Notes: generated from the letters alone by a model not told the origin. 11,334 nt of DNA from Eggerthella sp. CAG:298 (GCA_000435675.1 FR895146.1:1-11334), one strand, 5' to 3'. Positions 1-6,044 are shown, counted from the stretch's first letter. Numbers and translations are program-made.

Positions 1-54
1 GGTCTTTCCCGTGCCGCCCTTCTGGTTTGCGACTGCGATGGTTCTGCATGGCAT
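1..54 (-). CDS. parA: ParA/Soj-type chromosome-partitioning ATPase, N-terminal fragment
   Basis: Only the first 18 codons are inside the window; the gene continues past the left edge. The reverse strand reads MPCRTIAVANQKGGTGKT. This is the N-terminal beta strand followed by the deviant Walker A motif KGGTGKT that is typical of ParA/Soj/MinD ATPases. In ParA proteins this loop binds ATP and the first lysine contacts the partner monomer in the nucleotide sandwich dimer. The family segregates chromosomes or plasmids together with ParB and parS. The start at base 54 is supported by a GGAGG ribosome binding site (complement of 61-65) six bases upstream. A small GCGGC/GCCGC stem (72-76 with 83-87) lies just before that site. 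The fragment is too short to separate chromosomal ParA from a plasmid-type or other ParA-family protein, and no ParB gene is visible. Confidence 0.8.
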   Translation of the reverse strand, partial: MPCRTIAVANQKGGTGKT

Positions 55-136
55 GATCTGCCTCCGTTCCTGCGGCAACAGGGCCGCTGTCGGGAGGTCA
101 GAAGAAAATACATGAGGACTCTACAAGACGAGGTGA

Positions 137-162
137 AAACAGGGCGCAGGGTGCGCCCGTTT
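137..162 (-). terminator. Hairpin terminator, probably for the minus-strand tRNA genes
   Basis: A perfect 7-bp stem (GGGCGCA 142-148 with TGCGCCC 152-158, loop GGG) is extended by AAAC/GTTT (137-140 with 159-162) around one bulged A at 141. Read on the minus strand the stem is followed by TGTTTTC, a short U-rich tail. It lies downstream of the tRNA-Pro and tRNA-Gly-like genes and upstream of parA, which fits a transcription stop between them. The T tract is short, so termination strength is uncertain. Confidence 0.55.
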
Positions 163-168
163 CGTGCT

Positions 169-190
169 CGTACTGGAAGCGTACTGGAAA
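169..190. repeat. Tandem 11-bp direct repeat
   Basis: CGTACTGGAAG (169-179) is followed directly by CGTACTGGAAA (180-190), which differs at the last base only. It lies in the non-coding spacer between parA and the tRNA genes. Its role is unknown; it may be a simple slippage duplication. Confidence 0.7.
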
Positions 191-206
191 ACTGCGGGTT
201 TCTCAT

Positions 207-241
207 CGAAACAGAATGATTCAGAGATTTCGCCTGTTTCG
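207..241. repeat. Inverted repeat with GTTTCG arms in the parA/tRNA spacer
   Basis: CGAAACAG (207-214) and CTGTTTCG (234-241) are perfect 8-bp inverted repeats separated by 19 bases. The GTTTC core recurs in the same spacer: GCGGGTTTC at 194-202 and again at 285-293, and CGTTTCG near 158-164. The rest of the 163-283 stretch holds no convincing gene. The arms could be a protein-binding site or an RNA stem; nothing decides between these. Confidence 0.5.
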
Positions 242-283
242 CGGAATAGCCCTCTGAACTCGTATTTTGCGAAAGATGTAGTT

Positions 284-354
284 CGCGGGTTTCGCAGCTC
301 ACTCCCGATGGAACAGCTTGGAAGGCTGGAGTTCTACCATTGAACTACACCCGC
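284..354 (-). pseudogene. tRNA-Gly(TCC)-like gene with degenerate T arm
   Basis: The 5' half is a textbook bacterial tRNA-Gly. It has acceptor strand GCGGGTG (354-348), a D arm with stem GTTC/GAAC and loop GG, and an anticodon arm CCAGC-CTTCCAA-GCTGT giving anticodon TCC. The 3' half is not normal. The expected T loop (TTCGA) is absent and reads AGTGAGC, the T stem TCGGG/TGCGA pairs poorly, and one anticodon-stem pair is lost. Yet the lengths fit a complete 71-base tRNA: a 4-base variable loop, a 17-base T arm, then AACCCGC, which pairs with six of the seven 5' acceptor bases. No CCA is encoded. It follows tRNA-Pro by eight bases, all T on this strand. The most likely reading is a tRNA-Gly pseudogene that decayed or was overwritten in its 3' half. 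A specialised tRNA with an altered T loop is possible but unproven. Confidence 0.6.
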
Positions 355-362
355 AAAAAAAA

Positions 363-439
363 TGGTCGGGATGACAGGATTCGAACCTGCGACATCCTGC
401 TCCCAAAGCAGGCGCGCTACCAAACTGCGCCACATCCCG
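363..439 (-). tRNA. tRNA-Pro(TGG)
   Basis: On the minus strand the acceptor strand CGGGATG (439-433) pairs fully with CATCCCG (373-367), followed by discriminator A and an encoded CCA (365-363). The anticodon arm is CCTGC-TTTGGGA-GCAGG with anticodon TGG (complement of 403-405). The T arm carries the normal GGTTCGAATCC. The length is 77 bases with CCA. It decodes proline CCN codons. All arms are intact, so it should be functional, unlike the tRNA-Gly-like gene that follows it. Confidence 0.97.
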
Positions 440-454
440 ACGCGATGTTAAAAC

Positions 455-460
455 ATTATA
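455..460 (-). promoter_or_regulatory. -10 box for the tRNA-Pro transcript
   Basis: The minus strand reads a perfect TATAAT (complement of 455-460) about 15 bases before the mature tRNA-Pro 5' end, which puts the transcription start near 447-449. No convincing -35 hexamer is found 16-18 bases further upstream; that stretch is A/T-rich. Confidence 0.6.
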
Positions 461-510
461 GCAAAAATAACGATGTATTTTTCTCTATTCTATTAGCGGG
501 ATATACGCTT

Positions 511-538
511 TTGACTGGGCGATATAGGCATTTTTAAT
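511..538 (+). promoter_or_regulatory. Candidate sigma-70-type promoter for the left dehydrogenase module
   Basis: TTGACT (511-516) is followed after 16 bases by TTTAAT (533-538), each one mismatch from consensus. This gives a leader of roughly 100 bases before the start at 651. A perfect -35-like TTGACA also occurs at 552-557, but no acceptable -10 follows it at 15-18 bases. The assignment is tentative. Confidence 0.35.
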
Positions 539-650
539 AATGCTATTCCGATTGACAATTAATACTATTGGATGTTTCCCGAGCAACTGCAAAGAATAGA
601 ACTACAGAGCCAAACGCGTTCTGTTCAATATGCGTCTGAAAGGAAGAGCT

Positions 651-1508
651 ATGCAAGTATCGGGTCGCACACAAACTATCGCATTAATCGGTTCTCCAGT
701 TAAGCATTCTTTATCACCAGCTATGCATACTCAATCATTCAATGAGTTGGGTGTAGATTGTGTTTATCTTGCATACGACATCGAACCACAAGATCTAGAG
801 TCTGCTGCTGTAGGTATGAAGAACATGGGGTTTGCAGGGTATAACGTTACTATGCCTCATAAAACATTCATTCCGAAATACCTTGACGAACTATCTGACG
901 CGGCGGAATTGATGGGTGCGGTAAACACGGTTGCTATCAAGCAAGGAAAGGCCATTGGTTACAACACTGATGGTGCCGGGTTTATGAGAAACCTCAAAGA
1001 AAATGGTGTTGATGTTATCGGAAAGAAGATCACGATCGTTGGTGCAGGTGGTGCAGGATCGGCTATATACACTCAAGCGGCACTTGATGGCGTTGCTGCG
1101 ATCGATGTCTACAACATCAAGGATAAATTCTTTGACGTGACTGCTGAACGTGTGGCGGAAGTTGCTGAGAAGACAGGCTGCAAAATGCGCCTTATCGATC
1201 TCGAAGATAAAGAATCACTCAAGCAATCTATTGCTGAATCAGCATTGTTCGTTAATGCAACACGCGTTGGCATGGGAGATTTGGTTGATCAAAGCGTTAT
1301 TTCGCCAGACTATCTTGCCGATGGTATAGCGGTTGCTGATACGGTTTATGAGCCGCGTAAGACCAAGCTTTTGAAGGACGCTGAAGCAAAAGGACTCAAA
1401 GCGATCTCAGGCTTGGGCATGCTGCTCTGGCAGGCCGCGATCGCTGAAGATATTTGGGTTGGTAAGGAAATGCCCACAAAGCTCATTGAAGAGAGGTTCT
1501 TCAACTAA
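651..1508 (+). CDS. ydiB: Quinate/shikimate dehydrogenase, YdiB type (left copy)
   Basis: This 285-residue protein of the shikimate dehydrogenase family oxidises quinate or shikimate, or reduces the 3-keto form, with NAD(P). The substrate-binding SLS (Ser20, Ser22), catalytic Lys71 in NVTMPHK, Asn92 and Asp107 in NTDG fall at the positions known from E. coli YdiB. The C-terminal GLGMLLWQ is also YdiB-like. The dinucleotide loop is GAGGAGSA (131-138). The cofactor loop reads NIKDKFF (155-161) and keeps the Asp158 and Phe160 that hold adenosine in YdiB. An in-frame ATG at 630 exists, but an AAAGGA site (639-644) six bases before 651 and the matching start of the paralog at 3912 favour 651. The oxidoreductase at 1613 follows. 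A biosynthetic AroE role cannot be excluded, but the duplication and neighbouring LysR gene suggest catabolic or accessory redox metabolism. Codons look more AT-rich than in the right copy. Confidence 0.88.
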   Translation: MQVSGRTQTIALIGSPVKHSLSPAMHTQSFNELGVDCVYLAYDIEPQDLESAAVGMKNMGFAGYNVTMPHKTFIPKYLDELSDAAELMGAVNTVAIKQGKAIGYNTDGAGFMRNLKENGVDVIGKKITIVGAGGAGSAIYTQAALDGVAAIDVYNIKDKFFDVTAERVAEVAEKTGCKMRLIDLEDKESLKQSIAESALFVNATRVGMGDLVDQSVISPDYLADGIAVADTVYEPRKTKLLKDAEAKGLKAISGLGMLLWQAAIAEDIWVGKEMPTKLIEERFFN

Positions 1509-1518
1509 GGGTTGCAGC

Positions 1519-1590
1519 CATGGGTGCCTTCGAAGAGGACACCCATGATTCATCTGTTTAGAATCTTCCCTTGCATTGATTTGGCAAGGG
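1519..1590 (+). promoter_or_regulatory. Two RNA hairpins between the left-module genes
   Basis: CATGGGTG (1519-1526) pairs perfectly with CACCCATG (1540-1547) over a 13-base loop. A second stem, CCCTTGC (1568-1574) with GCAAGGG (1584-1590), has a 9-base loop. Neither is followed by a T run, so they are poor intrinsic terminators. They may affect mRNA processing, stability or the relative expression of the two genes. The matching spacer of the right module (4773-4862) has no comparable pair. Confidence 0.5.
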
Positions 1591-1612
1591 TCACAAAGAA
1601 AGGGAAATCATC

Positions 1613-2659
1613 ATGGCAATCAGACTAGCAGTTTTTGGGCTTAATCAAGGCTCAAAGATAGCTCGTGATGCAAAGGCGAGCGAAGAGTTCGATCTGGTAG
1701 CAGTTGCAGGTTTTGGTCAGCAAGCTGAAGACGTTGCGGCAGAGCTTGATGTGTCGCTCTATGCAGATTTCAATGATCTTCTAAAAGAGGTGCCACTTGA
1801 TGCAGTAGCGATTGCGCTTCCGAACGGACTTCATGTAAGTTCGACGCGTGCATGTTTGGATGCGGGGGTTAAGAACATCCTATTGGAGAAGCCTATTGCT
1901 AATACGGTCGAAGAAGCGCAAGAGATCATTGCTATGTGCGATGAAGCAGGTGCGATGCTGCTCATCGGCCACCATCGTCGTTCTTCATCAAAGTATCTTT
2001 TCCTGCGTGATTTTATTGAATCAGGTAAGCTTGGTGATCTTGTTGGCGTGCAGGCCTCTTATGCGATCGCGAAACCGTATGCCTACTATGATGTCGAGTG
2101 GCATACCAAGAAAGGTGGCGGCCCGTTCCTTATCAACGCGATCCATGATATCGATGACCTAAATTACACCACTGGTATGAAGGCTAATCGTGTCTATGCC
2201 GCGGCGCGTAATACGATCCGTGGTAATGAGATCGAAGACTCGGCCTCGATCGTTATTGAGTTCGAAAACGGCATTACAGCTACCTATTTTATTTCTGATG
2301 GCACACCAGGTCCTTGGAACTACGACTTAGCTGCAGAAGAGAATCATTTCTTCAAGTGGTGCCCAGGCGAGAATAGTCTGCGTTTTTTCGGCACAAAAGG
2401 GTCGCTTGGATTCCCGAACATGGACTTCTATCATTACGCTGATGACGATCATTATGGTTGGGGAGAAGAGTTGATCGCCGAACATTACGAGATAGAAAAG
2501 AACGATCCCATGACAGCCGAACTCGAGCATTTTGCCGATCTGTGTACGGGGCGCGAGACTAAACCTCGTTGTACAGGTGAAGACGGCATTGCAACGCTCA
2601 AAGTCATCAATGCTATTCTTGAATCAGCAGAGACGCGTAAAGTTGTTGATATCAAATAA
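1613..2659 (+). CDS. Gfo/Idh/MocA-family oxidoreductase (left copy)
   Basis: This 348-residue protein is an NAD(P)-dependent sugar or polyol dehydrogenase-like enzyme, predicted cytosolic. The N-terminal Rossmann part (about 1-120) begins AVFGLNQGSKIA, a variant of the glycine-rich loop, and contains the family's EKP motif at 92-94 with catalytic-type Lys93. The C-terminal alpha/beta domain holds GGGPFLINAIHDIDDL, in which His178 is the likely catalytic histidine. The Asp found four residues before this His in inositol dehydrogenases is Ile174 here, with Asn175 next. The start is preceded by an AAGGGA-like site. It lies 104 bases after the left dehydrogenase and 58 bases before the LysR gene. 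The copy at 4863 has equal length and about 86% identity. The substrate is unknown; the pairing with a YdiB homolog suggests a cyclic polyol such as quinate, shikimate or a derivative, which is inference. Confidence 0.87.
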   Translation: MAIRLAVFGLNQGSKIARDAKASEEFDLVAVAGFGQQAEDVAAELDVSLYADFNDLLKEVPLDAVAIALPNGLHVSSTRACLDAGVKNILLEKPIANTVEEAQEIIAMCDEAGAMLLIGHHRRSSSKYLFLRDFIESGKLGDLVGVQASYAIAKPYAYYDVEWHTKKGGGPFLINAIHDIDDLNYTTGMKANRVYAAARNTIRGNEIEDSASIVIEFENGITATYFISDGTPGPWNYDLAAEENHFFKWCPGENSLRFFGTKGSLGFPNMDFYHYADDDHYGWGEELIAEHYEIEKNDPMTAELEHFADLCTGRETKPRCTGEDGIATLKVINAILESAETRKVVDIK

Positions 2660-2717
2660 GCTATGATTTTATTCGGCAATTCTTTCTCGGATCAACGTTA
2701 AATAGAAAGCTCAATGA

Positions 2718-3638
2718 GTGAATTTTTCTCATCTAACATATTTCAAAAAGCTTGCAGAAGTGAAGCATTTCACGAAAGCTGCTTCAGAGCTTTACGTTTC
2801 GCAACCAACGCTTTCTGCCGCTATTTCTTCGCTCGAAAAGGAACTAAATACCCGCTTGTTTTATCGTGCGAACAATAAGATAGAACTAACACCATGTGGA
2901 GAGGAATTCTACGATTACGTTTCTCGAGGATTGCGAATCATCGAGCAAGGAGTTCAAGCTGTCGAAGAATATGAAGGGAAGATCAACGGAACCCTGAACC
3001 TCGGTACGCTTTACGCGATACAGAGTAAAGATTGGTCGCAGGCGATACAGTCCTTTCAAGATGAATGCGGTGCTGGTCTGACGATCAACATAACTCAGGG
3101 TTTCACTCCTTCTTTGTTTGAAGGACTAGAGTCAGGCAGATTGGATGTCATCTTCGCAGGAAAGCCTCAAACTTCGAATAAATACAACTGTACCTATTGC
3201 TGGGCGCAGGAACTGGCAGTTGCAGTGAACAAGAGGCATCCCCTTGCGAAAAAGTCTGTCGTGACACTCGATGACTTGGCTGGATTTCACATTATTTCAT
3301 ACCATGAAGATTCACCAGTATACGATGAAATGGAAGCATTGCTTCAGCAGGCTGAATGCGAATTGGATGTCGAATATGCTTATAACGATGAGATCACTTT
3401 GTCTTCCCTGGTAAATTCAGATACCAATGATGTTGCATTATTGTGCTATTCGTTTTTGGTCAAGGCTTTTGACGATGTTGTCTATCTGCCTCTTCAAGAT
3501 GCCCCTAGGGAGTTCCACAAAGTCTATCTGATTTCAAATAAAGCTATTACGCAGCCAAGAGTTGTATCAGATTTTGTTACCTATATGAAAAACTACCATT
3601 TTCCAACTGCAACAGTACGTCCTTTGCAGAAAGAATAG
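2718..3638 (+). CDS. LysR-type transcriptional regulator
   Basis: The 306-residue length is typical of LysR regulators. The N-terminal winged helix-turn-helix starts NFSHLTYFKKLAEVKHFTKA, with the recognition region YVSQPTLSAAISSLEKEL (26-43) and the usual LTPCGEEF at its end. A linker helix leads to the effector-binding domain (about 92-300), which in this family senses a small pathway metabolite. The start is the GTG at 2718, which gives the canonical N-terminus; the ribosome binding site is weak (GAAAGC upstream). It is transcribed in the same direction as both dehydrogenase modules and sits between them, rather than divergently as LysR genes often do. The natural inference is that it controls one or both modules, with quinate, shikimate or a related compound as co-inducer. 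A possible target is the inverted repeat at 3858-3888. The gene is AT-rich, most clearly in its 3' part. Confidence 0.9.
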   Translation: MNFSHLTYFKKLAEVKHFTKAASELYVSQPTLSAAISSLEKELNTRLFYRANNKIELTPCGEEFYDYVSRGLRIIEQGVQAVEEYEGKINGTLNLGTLYAIQSKDWSQAIQSFQDECGAGLTINITQGFTPSLFEGLESGRLDVIFAGKPQTSNKYNCTYCWAQELAVAVNKRHPLAKKSVVTLDDLAGFHIISYHEDSPVYDEMEALLQQAECELDVEYAYNDEITLSSLVNSDTNDVALLCYSFLVKAFDDVVYLPLQDAPREFHKVYLISNKAITQPRVVSDFVTYMKNYHFPTATVRPLQKE

Positions 3639-3693
3639 GGAGGGGAAAGATAAGGCTGCATCAAGAATAAAGAATAACGGCATTATTTTTCGC

Positions 3694-3711
3694 TGTAGTG
3701 AATGTAGTGAA
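3694..3711. repeat. Tandem 9-bp direct repeat
   Basis: TGTAGTGAA occurs twice without a gap (3694-3702 and 3703-3711) in the 273-base AT-rich spacer downstream of the LysR gene. No gene is visible in the spacer. The repeat may be a regulator half-site pair or simple slippage. Confidence 0.55.
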
Positions 3712-3857
3712 AATCTTTGTATGGTATGTCTCATCCAGTTTTGAATTGAATATTGTTTCTTAAGGCAAAGCAACAGTAAAGCAAACACTTCTACTGTATA
3801 TCTCTATTTCATGGTAAAAATAGTAGGTGAATATCTTGCTATTTGTAGAGATTATTG

Positions 3858-3888
3858 GATATTGTTGGAACTGCATCATTGCAATATC
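3858..3888 (+). promoter_or_regulatory. Candidate LysR-regulator site upstream of the right module
   Basis: GATATTG (3858-3864) and CAATATC (3882-3888) form a perfect 7-bp inverted repeat with a 17-base spacer, ending 23 bases before the start codon at 3912. AATATTGTT (3749-3757) and GATATTGTT (3858-3866) repeat the same core further upstream. TATTGGAT, AACTGCA and AATAGAA occur in this order both here (3853-3860, 3869-3875, 3891-3897) and upstream of the left copy (566-573, 585-591, 595-601). The conserved order suggests a shared control region. It does not match the short T-N11-A box exactly, so the assignment to LysR is an inference. Confidence 0.4.
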
Positions 3889-3911
3889 TCAATAGAAGTA
3901 AAGGATCTGTT

Positions 3912-4772
3912 ATGCCTAATATCTCTGGCCACACGAAAACGATCTGTTTGATCGGCTCACCCGTGGAGCATTCGCTTTCACCAGCTATGCATACCTTCTC
4001 GTTCGAGCAACTTGGCGTCGATTGTGTGTACCTTGCTTACAATGTCGAGCCTGACCAGCTCGAAGCTGCTGTGAATGGCATGAAAGAGCTTGGGTTTCTT
4101 GGCTACAACGTCACCATGCCGCATAAGACCTATATTTCACGTTATCTCGACGAGCTTTCGCCAGCTGCTGAGCTGATGGGTGCCATCAATACGGTAGTCA
4201 TCAAAGATGGCAAAGCGATCGGTCATAACACCGATGGCGCGGGCTTCATGCGCAATATAAAAGAAAACGGCGTTGAGGTGGTTGGCAAGAAGGTCACGGT
4301 GATGGGTGCAGGTGGCGCTGCGATGGCTATCTATACTCAGGCTGCCCTCGATGGCGTTGCTGCGATCGATGTCTATAAACGAAAAAACGATTCATACGAT
4401 GCTGCTGCAGAGCATGTTGCGCACATTGCTGAAAAAACTGGGTGCAACATTCGCTTGATCGATATGGCAGATAAAGAGGCTATGAAGGCTTCTATCGCTG
4501 AATCAGTATTACTCATCAATGCCACTAATGTGGGTATGGGCGATCTGGAAGGAATAAGCGTTGTTCCTGCAGAACTTTTAGTTGAAGGTCTGGTTGTTGC
4601 AGACGTCATCTACGTGCCACGCAAGACGAAGTTGCTCGAAGATGCCGAAGCTAAGGGGCTCAAGACCATCAATGGTCTTGGCATGCTTCTGTGGCAAGCT
4701 GCTATCGCTGAAGATATTTGGGTAGGTAAGGAAATGCCTACGGAGCTGGTCCAAGAAAAATTCTTCGACTAA
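3912..4772 (+). CDS. ydiB: Quinate/shikimate dehydrogenase, YdiB type (right copy)
   Basis: This 286-residue paralog of the protein at 651 is about 72% identical by hand alignment. It keeps SLS (Ser21, Ser23), catalytic Lys72 in NVTMPHK, Asn93 and Asp108 in NTDG, plus the GLGMLLWQ C-terminal motif. It should therefore act on quinate/shikimate-like substrates. The glycine loop is GAGGAAMA. The adenosine-contacting loop differs strongly: KRKNDSY replaces NIKDKFF, so the Asp and Phe used by E. coli YdiB become Asn159 and Ser161 and the loop turns basic. This could shift preference between NAD and NADP. An in-frame ATG at 3855 would add 19 residues, but an AAAGGA site before 3912 and alignment with the left copy favour 3912. 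The oxidoreductase at 4863 follows after 90 bases. Codon use is closer to the downstream genes than that of the left copy. Confidence 0.88.
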   Translation: MPNISGHTKTICLIGSPVEHSLSPAMHTFSFEQLGVDCVYLAYNVEPDQLEAAVNGMKELGFLGYNVTMPHKTYISRYLDELSPAAELMGAINTVVIKDGKAIGHNTDGAGFMRNIKENGVEVVGKKVTVMGAGGAAMAIYTQAALDGVAAIDVYKRKNDSYDAAAEHVAHIAEKTGCNIRLIDMADKEAMKASIAESVLLINATNVGMGDLEGISVVPAELLVEGLVVADVIYVPRKTKLLEDAEAKGLKTINGLGMLLWQAAIAEDIWVGKEMPTELVQEKFFD

Positions 4773-4862
4773 GAACGCGCTATTCGTGATCTCATGCATG
4801 GTGTTCAAGGGTAAACATCAGAAGAGTTTCAGATATACAAGGAAAAATGGAGGGGTAAGAAC

Positions 4863-5909
4863 ATGGCTATTAGATTTGCCGTATTCGGATTGAATCAGGG
4901 TTCGAAGATCGCACGCGATGCGAAGAAGAATCCCGATTATGATTTGGTGGCAGTTGCTGGTTTTGGTCAGCAAGCTGAAGATGTTGCTGCCGAGCTTGAG
5001 GTGCCGCTCTATGCGGATTATACCGAGCTGCTCAATGAGGTACCGCTCGATGCGGTTGCGATCGCACTACCGAATGGCCTGCATGTGAGCGCAACCCGTA
5101 ATGCGCTCGACGCAGGTGTTCGTAATATCTTGCTCGAAAAGCCCATTGCCAACACGGTAGAAGAAGCGAACGAGATCATTGCGATGTGCAAGGAGGCAGA
5201 CGCCACGTTGCTTATCGGTCACCATCGTCGTTCTTCTACAAAGTACTTGTTCCTGCGTGATTTTATCGCTTCGGGCAAGTTGGGCGATCTGGTCGGCGTT
5301 CAAGCCACGTATGCTATTGCGAAACCCTATAACTATTGGGATGTGGAATGGCACACGAAAAAGGGTGGCGGTCCGTTCCTCATCAATGCGATCCATGATA
5401 TCGACGATCTTAACTACACCACCGGCATGAAGGTTACGCGCGTTTATGCCGCTGCACGCAATACGATCCGTGGTAACGAAGTCGAAGATTCTGCTTCTAT
5501 CGTGATCGAATTCGATAATGGCGTTACGGCAACCTACTTCATCTCCGATGGCACGCCGGGTCCGTGGAACTATGACTTGGCTGCTGAGGAAAACCACTTC
5601 TTCCAGTGGTGCCCAGGCGAGAACAGCTTGCGCTTCTTCGGCACGCAGGGTTCATTCGGTTTCCCGAATATGGATTTCTACCATTATGTTGACGATGATC
5701 ATTATGGCTGGGCGGAGAAGCTTGTCACGGAGCACTTCGATGTCGAGAAGAACGACCCGATGACGGCAGAGATCGAGCATTTCGCAGACCTCTGTCTTGG
5801 GCGAGAAACGGTACCGCGCTGCACTGGCGAAGATGGCGTTGCAACGCTCAAGGTCATCAATGCGATCCTTGAATCAGCGGAGACCGGTAAGCTCGTCGAA
5901 ATCGACTAA
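4863..5909 (+). CDS. Gfo/Idh/MocA-family oxidoreductase (right copy)
   Basis: This 348-residue paralog of the protein at 1613 has about 49 substitutions and no gaps, so identity is near 86%. It keeps the N-terminal AVFGLNQGSKIA loop, LEKPIA with Lys93, and GGGPFLINAIHDIDDL with His178, so it should use the same chemistry. Most substitutions are conservative and lie at surface-like positions (for example 22-26, 53-58, 110-115). Near the putative active site, YAYYDVEW becomes YNYWDVEW (156-163), a change that could tune substrate fit. The ribosome binding site is strong (GGAGG at 4849-4853). It ends 25 bases before a strong terminator and is therefore the last gene of the right module. The substrate cannot be read from sequence; a cyclic polyol linked to the preceding dehydrogenase is the working inference. 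Confidence 0.87.
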   Translation: MAIRFAVFGLNQGSKIARDAKKNPDYDLVAVAGFGQQAEDVAAELEVPLYADYTELLNEVPLDAVAIALPNGLHVSATRNALDAGVRNILLEKPIANTVEEANEIIAMCKEADATLLIGHHRRSSTKYLFLRDFIASGKLGDLVGVQATYAIAKPYNYWDVEWHTKKGGGPFLINAIHDIDDLNYTTGMKVTRVYAAARNTIRGNEVEDSASIVIEFDNGVTATYFISDGTPGPWNYDLAAEENHFFQWCPGENSLRFFGTQGSFGFPNMDFYHYVDDDHYGWAEKLVTEHFDVEKNDPMTAEIEHFADLCLGRETVPRCTGEDGVATLKVINAILESAETGKLVEID

Positions 5910-5934
5910 GACACTTTCCTTTACTTCAATACAG

Positions 5935-5968
5935 CAGGAAAAGGCTCTCTTCGGGGAGCCTTTTCCTG
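5935..5968 (+). terminator. Rho-independent terminator of the right module
   Basis: A perfect 13-bp stem, CAGGAAAAGGCTC (5935-5947) with GAGCCTTTTCCTG (5956-5968), has an 8-base loop containing TTCG. It is followed by TTTCGCG and then a T run near 5977-5984. It begins 25 bases after the oxidoreductase stop codon. Confidence 0.9.
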
Positions 5969-6027
5969 TTTCGCGTTGTTTTTTCGTACTCGTGTGGCTT
6001 GCGACAGACGCGATTGAATTCCTGGGC

Positions 6028-6033
6028 TATAAT
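6028..6033 (+). promoter_or_regulatory. -10 box of the tRNA-Arg gene
   Basis: A perfect TATAAT lies 11 bases before the tRNA-Arg 5' end, so transcription would start around 6040. No good -35 hexamer is present at 16-18 bases upstream. Confidence 0.55.
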
Positions 6034-6044
6034 AATCACGTTTT

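Noticed and set aside
207..241. parS site near parA
   Set aside because: The arms share GTTTC with the parS core, but the 19-base spacer breaks the compact TGTTTCACGTGAAACA palindrome.
340..537. 65-codon plus-strand open frame
   Set aside because: It runs through the complement of two tRNA genes; the peptide is the typical false product of reading a tRNA backwards.
552..557. Perfect TTGACA as -35 of the left module
   Set aside because: No acceptable -10 hexamer lies 15-18 bases downstream, so it is not called as a promoter alone.
3855..3911. Earlier start of the right dehydrogenase
   Set aside because: It has no ribosome site and overlaps the inverted repeat; the start at 3912 has AAAGGA and aligns with the paralog.
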